Source of the DNA: an uncultured Trichococcus sp.
GTDB taxonomy: Bacteria; Bacillota; Bacilli; Lactobacillales; Aerococcaceae
DNA length: 64,000 bases
Direction: 5' to 3'
NCBI RefSeq assembly: GCF_963663645.1
Contig: NZ_OY760503.1
Span: forward strand, 372,001-436,000
Shown: positions 55,043 through 63,967 of the stretch, one piece after another
Layout of the letters: each line of letters opens with the position of its first letter
Position numbering within the stretch: position 1 is the stretch's first letter
Translations under genes and position numbers: made by a program
Notes under the pieces: model-generated
Databases searched by the model: none
What the model was told of the DNA's origin: nothing
The model's input: only the letters and a program-made list of their open reading frames with translations

Positions 55043-56107
55043 TTATAGGAATGAAGTGAAAGGTACGTCGTTTTCGATGCTGAACACATCGTCAAATCCG
55101 CGGTTGAAATTGAATTCCATTTTGTCTTTGTCATTCGGATAGACGAACTTGCCGCCGACTTGCCAGATGTATGGCTTAAATCCGTATTGGAGACGATCTT
55201 TTTTGAATTTCCACAGCTCAATCAATTCTTTCGGGTCCGCCTGGAAGTTCGACCAAATATCATAGTGCACTGGGATAACCACTTTCGAATTCAAAGATTC
55301 CGCCATTCTCAGCATATCCGATGAAGTAACCTTATCGGTGATTCCGCGTGGGTTTTCACCGAATGCCCCTAAGCAGACATCCACTTGGTGATCGTTTCCG
55401 TGTTTCGCGAAATAGTTGCAGTAATGGGAATCGCCTGCATGATACAAGTTTCCGCCCGATGTTTTGAACAAGTAGTTCACTGCGATCAGATCCATCTCCT
55501 GCGGCATTTTCCCTCTTAAAACTTCTCCTTCAGAAGCCGTAACCAAGGCTGTGCGGTCGAAAGCTTCAAGAGCGACAATCTCGATGTCCTTGATTTTGAC
55601 GCTGTCGCCCGGTTTCACGACTACGCATTTCTCTTCAGGCACGCCCCAGCCGATCCAAGTATCCACAACCGCTTGCGGTCCTACGAATTTAACCGCGTCG
55701 CTCGAGTTTTTCAGAACAGCCGCTGCCGTGTTGATGTCCAAGTGATCAGAATGGATATGCGTAACGACCAATGCATCCACGTTTTTCACTGCGAAAGGAT
55801 CGATGACAAATGGTTGCGCTCTCAAATTAGGCTGCATATTTTGAACGCCGCTCATGCGCTGCATCTGGTGGCCGTCCTTCATTTTGCCGCTGCCGTGCGA
55901 TTGTTTGCCGGTTCCGCACCACAAATCACAAAGGATGTTTGTCGATTCATGGGATTTCAACCAGATGCCTGTACAGCCTAGCCACCACATTGCGAATGTA
56001 TTTTCAGCAACCACTGTGTCCTCGATTTCTTCATTCAGCCAAGTGCCCCATTCAGGAAAGGTACTCAATACCCATGATTCTTTTGTAATATCATTAACAT
56101 TAGCCAT
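55043..56107 (-). CDS. ulaG: L-ascorbate-6-phosphate lactonase
   Basis: A 354-aa MBL-fold lactonase that opens L-ascorbate-6-phosphate to 3-keto-L-gulonate-6-phosphate. The metal motif is [13 protein letters not shown], with further ligands in [17 protein letters not shown] and [12 protein letters not shown]. The N-terminus [29 protein letters not shown] matches UlaG closely. AAGGAG precedes the ATG. It is the first gene of the operon, directly after a promoter with cre and operator boxes. Confidence 0.94.
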   Translation of the reverse strand: MANVNDITKESWVLSTFPEWGTWLNEEIEDTVVAENTFAMWWLGCTGIWLKSHESTNILCDLWCGTGKQSHGSGKMKDGHQMQRMSGVQNMQPNLRAQPFVIDPFAVKNVDALVVTHIHSDHLDINTAAAVLKNSSDAVKFVGPQAVVDTWIGWGVPEEKCVVVKPGDSVKIKDIEIVALEAFDRTALVTASEGEVLRGKMPQEMDLIAVNYLFKTSGGNLYHAGDSHYCNYFAKHGNDHQVDVCLGAFGENPRGITDKVTSSDMLRMAESLNSKVVIPVHYDIWSNFQADPKELIELWKFKKDRLQYGFKPYIWQVGGKFVYPNDKDKMEFNFNRGFDDVFSIENDVPFTSFL

Positions 56108-56174
56108 TCGTCATTCTCCTTCTGCGTAATCGTTATGATCACTTTTTCTTATTATTTGTACACCGATCTTAAAA

Positions 56175-56237
56175 CGTTCATATAACGAACATTTCTTTCG
56201 ATGAAGTAATCATACAATAAAACGCTTTCAGTCGCAA
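56175..56237 (-). promoter_or_regulatory. ula promoter, cre-like box and regulator palindrome
   Basis: On the minus strand TTGCGA (56237-56232), a 17-bp spacer and TATGAT (56214-56209). A cre-like TGAAAGCGTTTTAT (56230-56217, 12 of 14) fills the spacer. Just downstream is the palindrome GTTC-7 nt-GAAC (56176-56190), a likely operator for the DeoR-family regulator. Confidence 0.7.
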
Positions 56238-56274
56238 TAGGTCCGAAACAAACAATCTTTAGCTTATTTTTATG

Positions 56275-56298
56275 ATCGTTTCATAGGTTATGAACGAT
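56275..56298. promoter_or_regulatory. Second upstream palindrome of the ula promoter
   Basis: ATCGTTTCAT (56275-56284) and ATGAACGAT (56290-56298) form a nearly perfect inverted repeat about 37 bp upstream of the -35. It shares CGTT/AACG cores with the proximal palindrome. Confidence 0.5.
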
Positions 56299-56360
56299 TC
56301 AAACACTGGGATTCTTCTTTATGATCGCTTCCATAAAGACGCGCATGCTGATTCCAACGA

Positions 56361-56411
56361 AAAAGCGACAAAACACTTTCGGGAGCTTCCCGTCGCGTTT
56401 TGTCGCTTTGA
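56361..56411 (-). terminator. Terminator of the ula regulator gene
   Basis: AAAAGCGACAAAAC pairs with GTTTTGTCGCTTT around an inner GGGAGCTTCCC hairpin, followed on the minus strand by a T-run. Confidence 0.85.
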
Positions 56412-56424
56412 TTTGTATTCTTAT

Positions 56425-57243
56425 TCAGTCTTCCGTTCCGTTCTCATCGGTAACGCCGGTAATGTCGGCAACGTCGGTAACATACAGTACCTTCACGCCC
56501 TTGGCTTCGATTTTCTGAATTTCTTCTTTATCCGCAGAACGGTCAGTCACCAGATGCGTGATGAGGCTGATGTCAGCAGTGGAAAAATTTTGCTCCCGGC
56601 CGACTTTGCTGCCTTCCGCCACTACGATGCGCGGCCCGTTCGTTCGTTCTAGGATCAGCCTGTTGATTGCTGTTTCCGGCAATGCATAGGTCGTGATTCC
56701 TTTTTCGTTGATGCCGCCCACACCCAAAAAGCAGATATTGGCCGTCACCTTGGAGAAGGTGTACAAGGCGAAATCCCCTACGAGCGATTTTTTCTTTTCG
56801 TAAATCTCCCCGCCCGACAGCACGATTTCCGCTTTCGAGGATGGATTACGGAAGATTGCCCGGCCGTTGTTGGTTATGATGGTAACATTCCGGTCCGACA
56901 AGTAGTTGAGCAAGAGGAATGCGGTAGATCCCGAATTGATGAAGATCATATCATGATCATTGACCAGAGTGGCAGCCAACTTCGCAATTTCCTGTTTTTT
57001 CGAACGATGTGGCCTGACTGCCGGATATTCTTCTTTTTGAAAAGATCCTTCCAATAGACGGGCGCCTCCATAGAAACGCTCAATCAGGTGCTGATCGTCA
57101 AAACTTTGCAGATCTCGTCTGACTGTGATTTCCGAGACAGCCAGTTCCTTCGCCAAATCTTCCACTAACACAACTTTCTTTTCTTGAAGGGCTTTCAAAA
57201 TTTGCTGTCTTCGTTTGTAAACGATCCCTTGACTTGATTTCAT
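56425..57243 (-). CDS. DeoR family regulator of the ula operon
   Basis: A 272-aa regulator with an N-terminal DeoR helix-turn-helix (YKRRQQILKALQEKKVVLVEDLAKELAVSEITVRRDLQSFD) and a C-terminal DeoR sensor domain that binds sugar phosphates (MIFINSGSTAFLLLNYL, IVLSGGEIYEKKKSLVG). Its place upstream of ulaG, and the two palindromes in that promoter, suggest a UlaR role, although UlaR of E. coli is only a family relative. A ribosome binding site precedes the ATG, and a terminator follows. Confidence 0.87.
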   Translation of the reverse strand: MKSSQGIVYKRRQQILKALQEKKVVLVEDLAKELAVSEITVRRDLQSFDDQHLIERFYGGARLLEGSFQKEEYPAVRPHRSKKQEIAKLAATLVNDHDMIFINSGSTAFLLLNYLSDRNVTIITNNGRAIFRNPSSKAEIVLSGGEIYEKKKSLVGDFALYTFSKVTANICFLGVGGINEKGITTYALPETAINRLILERTNGPRIVVAEGSKVGREQNFSTADISLITHLVTDRSADKEEIQKIEAKGVKVLYVTDVADITGVTDENGTED

Positions 57244-57329
57244 GTATTCACCCCGATCCTTTCCTTACATTGTACCCGAAACAAACCAAATATCAAAACA
57301 AAAAACATTAAACAGACACTAAACGATCA

Positions 57330-58066
57330 TTATTTATCGTGCAGCTGCATCATCCGGTATTCATGGTTGATGCTGAAGTTGTTGATCATCATATTGACCG
57401 TGAACATCACCATAATCACTTGATCGACGATTACGGGAATATCCTTCAGATGGATCTGCGTGTTGTAGAGGACAACGAGCAACAGCATGAACAGGAAAGT
57501 GGCGGTGATGATCATGATGAAGTAGCGTTCGAACAGGGCATCCAGTTTTCTCCTGAAAAGTTTGCTGAGGATAAAATAAGCACCGCGGTCAAAGCTACCG
57601 CCAGATACAGATTCCGGGGCAAAGCAGCCAAGATGGCCTCATCGCTATACAAAACCGGAATCGTTCTGATCACAAACATCGTTGCAATAAGGGCCGATCC
57701 GTAGTAGATCGTTTTCCCCAGCCTGATGACTTGCGTCGGCAGTTGATAAAGGATGAAGATGAAAACTAAGCTCAGGAACATTTGCATAATCGCGATTGAG
57801 AAGATGATACTGGCTATAACCATATGGAAGGCTACCATTCGGATTCGGCCCAAATCATTTGCCTCCGTAGCCATCCCACTGATGTTCGAAAACAAAAAGG
57901 CTGTGAGCAGGAGTCCAAAAAAGCCGACAATCAGGATGCTGATGACCTCGGAAGCGTCCCTTTTCTCGTCTTCAAGAAGCAAGAAAATGCCGCTGAACAC
58001 AAACCCGGCAAGGATCCCGGCAAAGTTCGCATAGTTGTTGCTCATAGTGGCCCAATCGACTAGCAT
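57330..58066 (-). pseudogene. Polytopic membrane protein gene with a frameshift near 57580
   Basis: The reading frame starts MLVDWATMSNNYANFAGILAG at 58066 (GGAGG 8 nt upstream) and encodes about four helices. It then goes out of frame near 57575-57590 and stops at 57512. In the -1 frame the sequence continues AYFILSKLFRRKLDALFERY with another two helices, ending at 57330. The joined product would be about 245 aa. The natural continuation of helices across the shift suggests a one-base deletion, a sequencing error or, less likely, a programmed slip. The family is not recognised. Confidence 0.72.
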
Positions 58067-58253
58067 ATCCTTACCCTCCATTCTTTACGGACAGGCATTC
58101 CGGCACGCCAACAAAGAGTTTCTCCACAGTTCCATTATATCAGCAGACGGCGCTACAGCAAAAAAAGACCGAGCTCATCTGTCTTCCAATGTCATTAACT
58201 TAAGGCTATTGACAAATAAGAGGCAGGAGGAATGCTCAGCGCGGTGGCCAAAA

Positions 58254-58385
58254 CTGTCGAATAGGAGCGGTAGATTCGACAATTTGACACCAGCTTGGAC
58301 CGAGATTGTCGAATGCCGAGAAACTTTCGACAATTTGACATCCTGTCGGACCGAAATTGTCGAATATCTGAGGAACATTCAACAA
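58254..58385. repeat. Three-unit palindrome array (TTGTCGAAT type) inside the MITE-like element
   Basis: Units start at 58254, 58306 and 58357. Unit 1 is CTGTCGAAT, 11 nt, ATTCGACAA. Unit 2 is TTGTCGAAT, 10 nt, TTTCGACAA. Unit 3 is TTGTCGAAT, 11 nt, ATTCAACAA. Linkers are 23 nt, and the arms match the array at 31086. Confidence 0.88.
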
Positions 58386-58400
58386 GTTGGCCCCGTAGTC

Positions 58401-58439
58401 AAAAAAAGGCGAGAATGCATCATGCATCCTCGCTTTTTT
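58401..58439 (+). terminator. Terminator-like hairpin within the MITE-like element
   Basis: GGCGAGAATGCAT pairs with ATGCATCCTCGC between A and T runs, terminating in both directions. Confidence 0.75.
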
Positions 58440-58569
58440 ACAGTTGTCAAGTTGCTTAAGTTAATGACATTGGCTTCTGCACTCGGCTTTTTTGCCGCTA
58501 TCATATTCATTCCCCTTCTGCTTATGCAACCTACTGAAGAATCACTGTATCCTTAGGCTGGAAAAGCCT

Positions 58570-61434
58570 TCAGGCGAAAGACGCATTCATCCGTTCCAAA
58601 GCTTGTTCGCTGACAAAATTGGAAACAATCGGCAGGTCCTTGAAGTTTTCCATCGGCATATCCAGGTACTGCAAGGCGATGTCGTTGTTGCGCATCATCG
58701 GTAACTGTTCAAAAATCACTTTCCGGGCTGGCGTGTATTCCAGTAACTCCCGGAAGGACAACTCAGTTGTGACTTCAGGTCGATAGTTCCGTGTCGGCAT
58801 GTACGTGATGCGGTATTCACCTGCTGGGACTGTGACTTTTGCACCGTCCCCGGCAACGACCGCAGACCGGAGCCACTCCGTTTTCTGCGCTGTTTCAAGC
58901 AACATATCAGGCAGGGTGATGGTTGCGGTCGTCCCGAAAGGCACTCGGAAAGCGAAATCCAATTGTCCGTCCACTAAAATCTCCCACGCGCTTTCGATGC
59001 GGCCAGAAACGGATTGATAATACCCTTCCGCTTTGCCCAACTGCGCACTCGGTTGCGGTGCCAGGAAAAAATGTTTGTATCCTGGATGTGCGCTATCGGC
59101 TTGGATGCCCAGGACGCAACGGTACAGCCATTCCACGATTGAGCCATAAGCATAGTGGTTCAATGAGTTCATGTCCGTTCCGGAGATTTTCCCGTCCGGC
59201 AAAATCGAATTCCAGCGTTCCCAGATGGTGGTCGCCCCCATCTTCACCGCGAACAGCCAGCTCGGATAATCCTCGTTCAGCAGCAAACCATAGGCCAGTT
59301 CGTTCATGCCGGTCTTGCTCAAAGCCTCGGCAAAATATGGTGTTCCTACGAACCCGGTCTGCAGGTGGACGCCACTGGAAATGACTTTATCATAGAAATC
59401 TTTTGTCATCCGCTCTTTGAATGGTTCCGGGCAGAGATCGAAATAGTGGAACAGAATGTAGGCAGTTTGGGTCGTTACCGCCAGACGCCCTGTCGCGGTC
59501 AGGTATTCGTTCTGAATGGCTTGTTTCACTTCCGAAGCCAATTTGGTGTATGCCAACGCATCTCCTGTGTAGCCAAGGACCTCTGCAGATCGCGCCAGCA
59601 AGGAGGCCGAATGATAGTAGTACACGGATGCAACCAGAGAAGTGTCGGTGCCGCCCATCGGTGAGTGCGGATTGTCCCCGTCCAACGCCAACCAGTCGCC
59701 GAACTGGAAGCCGCTCGTCCAGAGGCGTTTGCCACCGGATTTCGTATCTTCGCTAACGATATAGTCCACCCAATCTTTCATGGTCGGATAGTGTTCCTTC
59801 AACAACGAACGATCGCCGTATTGTTCATAAAGTACCCAGGGAATGACCGTCGCCGCATCCGACCAGGCGGCCGCACCGGCTCCGGTAACGAATCCGGCAT
59901 CTCCTTCCGGCTTGATCTGCGGAACTACGAACGGTACGGCTCCATCCAGTGCTTTTTGCTCCAGACGCAAATCGTGCATGAATTTTTTGTAAAAGGCCGG
60001 CGTGTACATATGGTAGCTGGCTGTCCGGGCAAAAATCTGCGCATCACCTGTCCAACCCATCCGTTCATCGCGCTGCGGGCAATCCGTCGGCACATCCAGG
60101 AAATTGCCTTTTTGCCCCCAAAGCGCATTCTTCAGCAATTGGTTCACATCCGGATTGGCTGTGATCATGCCGCTCGTCTCTTCCAGTTCACTCTGCAGTA
60201 CGTAACCTTTGAAGTCGAAATCCTTCTCCAGAAGGTCAACGCCGGTGATTTTTGCATAGCGGAATCCATAGAAAGTGAAGTACGGACGTACTTCTGCCGG
60301 TTTACCGTTGCTGATGTAGGTGAACTTCGCTTCTGCCGTACGCAGATTATCGCGATAAAAATTGCCTTCCTGCAGTACTTCGCCGACCTCATAGGTAATG
60401 ACGGTCCCCTTTGGCACATCAGCAGTGAAAGTGATCCACCCAGTCATGTTCTGTTTGAAGTCCAGCACCTGTTCCCCCACCGGCGTCAGGATCAGTTCCG
60501 GCACAAAAGCATCCACGATTTTGACCGGAACGCTCAAGCGTGCCTGAAGTTTTTCGGTGCCCGCGTCGCTCAGTTGCATCGGTTCCCAACAAACATCTGA
60601 TGCTGCTTCGCTGTACTTGTTCCAACCGTGGATTTCCAGGTTCGCGTCATATACTTCCCCGTCGTAGATGCTGCTGGAGACGAGCGGTCCCTCCGCAACC
60701 TCCCAGGTATCATCGGTGGCAATGATTTCTTCAGTTCCGTCCTCATAAGTGACGATGCATTCCGCAATCAGGCGGAATTGGTCCCCGTACAGATCTTCGT
60801 ATCCGCCGTCGAAGCCGAAGCGTCCTTTGTACCATCCGTCCCCCAGCATGAAGCCGATCGCATTTCCGCCTGCTTGAAGGGCTTCTGTGATATCGTACGT
60901 CTGGTACTGCTGCCAAAAATCATAGGAATGGAAACCGGGAGCCAAATATTCATCGCCGATTTTTTTACCGTTCAGGTACAGTTCATAAATGCCCAGTCCT
61001 GTCGCATAAACACGTGCCTCGCGGATAGATTTTGCAGGCAGGCGGAACAATTTCCGGACAAGCGGCATCCTTTCCATCTGTCGGGCAGGTTCGATCCATT
61101 TCCCGGTCCAGTGTTCCTCTTCCTTCGCCGTCTCGAAGTACTGGATTTCGGAAGAGAACTCCTCTCCGCCAGCGTTCTTCGTGATCACTTTCCAAAAGTA
61201 GCGCGTGCGCGGCTGCAGTTTGATTTCCGGCTGATAGCACAGATGATCCAAATCGGCTTGCATTCCGCTGTCATGGATGACCTCTTCAAAGTTCTCATCT
61301 AAGGCAATGATGACACGGGTCCCTAGCAGCTCTTCCTCAAACGGGGCTTCCGTTATCCAAGAGAGCGTCAGTGCATCCAGTGAAAAGCCGATGGGATTCA
61401 GGATGTGATTGGTTTTCAGATTGTATGTATTCAT
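58570..61434 (-). CDS. Alpha-L-rhamnosidase (GH78)
   Basis: A 954-aa glycosidase that removes L-rhamnose from plant glycosides or polysaccharides. The N-terminal beta domains (about 1-430) are followed by an (alpha/alpha)6 barrel whose GH78 core is DVPTDCPQRDERMGWTGDAQ, carrying the catalytic acids. The C-terminal beta domain follows (about 830-954). No signal peptide is seen, so the enzyme acts in the cytoplasm on imported rhamnosides. CAGGAG precedes the ATG. It lies 55 nt after a GPH sugar transporter gene in one operon. Confidence 0.93.
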   Translation of the reverse strand: MNTYNLKTNHILNPIGFSLDALTLSWITEAPFEEELLGTRVIIALDENFEEVIHDSGMQADLDHLCYQPEIKLQPRTRYFWKVITKNAGGEEFSSEIQYFETAKEEEHWTGKWIEPARQMERMPLVRKLFRLPAKSIREARVYATGLGIYELYLNGKKIGDEYLAPGFHSYDFWQQYQTYDITEALQAGGNAIGFMLGDGWYKGRFGFDGGYEDLYGDQFRLIAECIVTYEDGTEEIIATDDTWEVAEGPLVSSSIYDGEVYDANLEIHGWNKYSEAASDVCWEPMQLSDAGTEKLQARLSVPVKIVDAFVPELILTPVGEQVLDFKQNMTGWITFTADVPKGTVITYEVGEVLQEGNFYRDNLRTAEAKFTYISNGKPAEVRPYFTFYGFRYAKITGVDLLEKDFDFKGYVLQSELEETSGMITANPDVNQLLKNALWGQKGNFLDVPTDCPQRDERMGWTGDAQIFARTASYHMYTPAFYKKFMHDLRLEQKALDGAVPFVVPQIKPEGDAGFVTGAGAAAWSDAATVIPWVLYEQYGDRSLLKEHYPTMKDWVDYIVSEDTKSGGKRLWTSGFQFGDWLALDGDNPHSPMGGTDTSLVASVYYYHSASLLARSAEVLGYTGDALAYTKLASEVKQAIQNEYLTATGRLAVTTQTAYILFHYFDLCPEPFKERMTKDFYDKVISSGVHLQTGFVGTPYFAEALSKTGMNELAYGLLLNEDYPSWLFAVKMGATTIWERWNSILPDGKISGTDMNSLNHYAYGSIVEWLYRCVLGIQADSAHPGYKHFFLAPQPSAQLGKAEGYYQSVSGRIESAWEILVDGQLDFAFRVPFGTTATITLPDMLLETAQKTEWLRSAVVAGDGAKVTVPAGEYRITYMPTRNYRPEVTTELSFRELLEYTPARKVIFEQLPMMRNNDIALQYLDMPMENFKDLPIVSNFVSEQALERMNASFA

Positions 61435-61489
61435 TGTTTTTGCTCCTGTCTTAAAAAATAGGCTGCCTATGATGCGGCAGCCTGTAACA

Positions 61490-62866
61490 TTATCCGTTCA
61501 CTCGTTTCGCTTTCAAATCTTCCGCAATTTCTGGAAGTTTTTTGTCCAAATCATAGAACAAAATCAGTAGAATACAGATTGCCGTGAAAGCTATCGGCAG
61601 ATAGGCGAAGATTGCCTTGATCGCGAATAAAGCTTCTGCTGATTGCGTTGCCCCTTGAGACACATAACCGCCAAGCCCCAAAACGACACCCAGAATCAGC
61701 CCGCCCACTCCGGAGCCGACTTTTTCGGCAAACGTTCCTGCCGAGAAAATCAATCCTTCGCTGCGGATGCCCGTTTTCCATTCGCCGTAATCGGCAACGT
61801 CACCCAACATGGCGAAGCCTGCAACAGCTCCCGGTGCGATGCCGAGTCCGCGGATGACCAAACCGACCAAAATCATCGTGAAGTTTTCCGGGAACAGCGC
61901 GATGATCCCCAACCCGAGCAGCATCACGAAGCTTCCCGATAACACGATTATTTTTTTGCTGAACTTGCTCAACAGCAACGGCATGAATACCGCGCCTACC
62001 GCAATCGGCATAAAGGACAGGATTCCGATTACCGCGACTTTTGCGGGATCCCCTAAAATCCATTGTGCGTAAAAGATATTGATGCCGCCCAAACCGGAAC
62101 TGATGAAGCCGATCATCATGTAAAGAATCATGATGATCCAGTATTTATTCTGCAGCAGTGCTTTGATGTTCGTTTTCAACGGCACCTTTTCGACAGCAAC
62201 AGTAGTTTCGATGACACGTTCCTTTGAATTTTTGAATAAGAGCAATAACAATAGTGATGAAATAACCCCGAAAACAACCGCCATCCAGGTCCAAGCCTGT
62301 TTATCGCCACCGAAGAAAGTGACAATCGGCAGCACCGCTGCAGTCACTCCCATCGCCCCCACAAACCCAGCAAGCGTACGTGATGTCGAAAGATTGCCGC
62401 GATCGACAGGATTCGAGGTCGTCGTACCGATCATTGCGTTATAGGGAACCATCGTCGCTGTGTAGACACCAGCCAAAGCGATCACATAAGTAACGAAAGC
62501 ATAGACGGCTTTGCCCGTCGATCCCAGGAAATCCGGAGAAGTGAACAGAAGTATCATTGCCAAGGCATACGGTAATGCCATCCATAAAATCCAAGGTCTG
62601 GCCTTTCCGTGTTTCGAACGCGTCTTGTCGACGAGCGCGCCCATCGCCAAATCGGAAGCGCCATCAAAAAGTCGCGCCCATAAGAGGATATTGCCGACGA
62701 TGACTGCGCTCAGGCCGATTACATCGGTATAATAATAAGTGATGAAGGAACTGGCGGTCGTCAGCATCAGGTTGGCTGCCAGATTCCCGAAGCCGAACGT
62801 GAGCTTCTCGCTCAAAGGCATCTTGTTTTCGTCTGCTTGGGCCAAAATTCTTGTTTCAGTTGCCAT
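61490..62866 (-). CDS. GPH-family sugar:cation symporter
   Basis: A 458-aa permease with 12 helices. It starts with a cytoplasmic MPLSEKLTFGFGNLAANLML and has the GPH loop DGASDLAMGALVDKTRSKHGKARPWI, as in MelB/XynP/LacS-type transporters. No C-terminal IIA domain is present. It probably imports rhamnose-containing oligosaccharides or glycosides for the adjacent rhamnosidase (inference). AAAGGAGAG precedes the ATG. Confidence 0.92.
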   Translation of the reverse strand: MATETRILAQADENKMPLSEKLTFGFGNLAANLMLTTASSFITYYYTDVIGLSAVIVGNILLWARLFDGASDLAMGALVDKTRSKHGKARPWILWMALPYALAMILLFTSPDFLGSTGKAVYAFVTYVIALAGVYTATMVPYNAMIGTTTSNPVDRGNLSTSRTLAGFVGAMGVTAAVLPIVTFFGGDKQAWTWMAVVFGVISSLLLLLLFKNSKERVIETTVAVEKVPLKTNIKALLQNKYWIIMILYMMIGFISSGLGGINIFYAQWILGDPAKVAVIGILSFMPIAVGAVFMPLLLSKFSKKIIVLSGSFVMLLGLGIIALFPENFTMILVGLVIRGLGIAPGAVAGFAMLGDVADYGEWKTGIRSEGLIFSAGTFAEKVGSGVGGLILGVVLGLGGYVSQGATQSAEALFAIKAIFAYLPIAFTAICILLILFYDLDKKLPEIAEDLKAKRVNG

Positions 62867-62904
62867 AATTAAACTCTCCTTTGTTCTGTTTTGTTTACAC
62901 CCTA

Positions 62905-62933
62905 ATTAAACCGTTTTCGGCAAAGGCTTACAA
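62905..62933 (-). promoter_or_regulatory. Promoter of the rhamnoside operon with overlapping cre-like box
   Basis: On the minus strand TTGTAA (62933-62928), a 17-bp spacer and TTTAAT (62910-62905) precede the transporter gene. A cre-like CGAAAACGGTTTAA (62919-62906, 12 of 14 to consensus) overlaps the -10, predicting CcpA repression. Confidence 0.6.
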
Positions 62934-62962
62934 TGTCGTACGAACAGAATAAAGTGGTCAAA

Positions 62963-63967
62963 CTACAGGTCCCTGCGCAAAGCTTCATCGCGGACCTGCC
63001 CTGGCGTCTTGCCGTGCGCTTTCTTGAAGGACCGGAAGAAATAGCTCGTATCCAGGTAGCCGATTTCCTCGGAAATTTCCTCCATCGAATAATTCGAATA
63101 AAGCAGCAGATGATGCGCGTGCAGCATGCGTTGGCGCTGCAGCAACTGTTTGAAGGTATCCCCGGTTTCTTTTTTGATCAGGTTCCCTAAATAATTCTTG
63201 TTGAAGCCCAATTGCTGCGCCAGCATTTCCAAAGAAAGCGTGCGATAGTCTTTTTCGATTATGGCCAACGCTTCCGTGACAACCTGATTCTGGTGGCCTT
63301 GTTGCCCTTTCGTTTCCTCTTCGAACGTGCGCGCCAGTTCCATGAACAACAATGGCAGGTAGAGGTGGATCACTTCGATATTCGGTTCGGTTCCTCCGTA
63401 GTATTCCTCCAAGATGTACTGCATGAAAGTTTGTACTTTTACATTTTCTCCCGTCCGGAATACCAAAAACTGATCCTCTTCGTGGGTTCGTTGGCTTGCC
63501 AACACCAGAAACTCAGTCAATACCCCCCGTTTCCTCACAAGTTGCTGGAGAATTTTGGTGTTGATCGTCTCCACTTTCAACAGAACATTGATGAGGATGT
63601 CGTTTTCGCCCAGTGCCTGAAAGGAATGCGAGCTGCCCCGATCCAGCATGATGATGTCGCCTTCGGAGAGGACGATTTTTTCACCGCTCACTTCCTGGGT
63701 GCATGATCCGGAATACATATAATTCAACTCCAGAAACTGATGATGATGCAAGGGCATATCAGAATAGCGGTTGTGCTTGCGGATATGGACATCGCCTTTT
63801 TTGAAGAACATCTCCTCGCTCAGCAGGAAATCGCCATTTAAGCGGAACTTATTTCCACTCAAAATCAGTTCGTCGAGGATATCGGGATCCGTCACATTGA
63901 ACCCAGACTTCCGCTGCTCTTTTTCGACTTTGGTTTCTTCCCTTAAAAAATGGTCCAGTTCAAACAT
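62963..63967 (-). CDS. AraC family transcriptional regulator
   Basis: A 334-aa regulator. An N-terminal cupin ligand-binding domain (about 50-150, MPLHHHQFLELNYMYSG, EGDIIMLDRGSSHSF) is joined to a C-terminal double helix-turn-helix (about 225-325, LSLEMLAQQLGFNKNYLGNLIK and SMEEISEEIGYLDTSYFFRSFKKAHGKTPGQVR). It lies directly upstream of the transporter-rhamnosidase operon, which has its own promoter, and probably activates it in response to a rhamnoside. GAGGGGAG precedes the ATG. Confidence 0.9.
   Translation of the reverse strand: MFELDHFLREETKVEKEQRKSGFNVTDPDILDELILSGNKFRLNGDFLLSEEMFFKKGDVHIRKHNRYSDMPLHHHQFLELNYMYSGSCTQEVSGEKIVLSEGDIIMLDRGSSHSFQALGENDILINVLLKVETINTKILQQLVRKRGVLTEFLVLASQRTHEEDQFLVFRTGENVKVQTFMQYILEEYYGGTEPNIEVIHLYLPLLFMELARTFEEETKGQQGHQNQVVTEALAIIEKDYRTLSLEMLAQQLGFNKNYLGNLIKKETGDTFKQLLQRQRMLHAHHLLLYSNYSMEEISEEIGYLDTSYFFRSFKKAHGKTPGQVRDEALRRDL

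Larger units (their letters stand above)
58158..58495. mobile_element. MITE-like element with long terminal inverted repeats
   Basis: CCAATGTCATTAACTTAAG (58186-58204) recurs exactly inverted at 58455-58473. The match extends inward to TTGACAA/TTGTCAA and outward to GCAAAAAAAGACCGAG/CTCGGCTTTTTTGC, giving about 45-bp imperfect ends. The inside (about 240 bp) holds three palindromes and a terminator but no transposase. It lies between the frameshifted membrane gene and the rhamnosidase gene; nothing else is supported in 58067-58569. Confidence 0.75.

Noticed and set aside
57480-57600. Programmed -1 frameshift site
   Set aside because: No X-XXY-YYZ heptamer in the zero frame with a downstream stem was found, so a mutation or sequencing error is preferred.
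58425-58556. Possible small membrane peptide (ends AIIFIPLLLMQPTEESLYP)
   Set aside because: It starts in the terminator hairpin, runs through the right inverted repeat of the MITE-like element and lacks a ribosome binding site.
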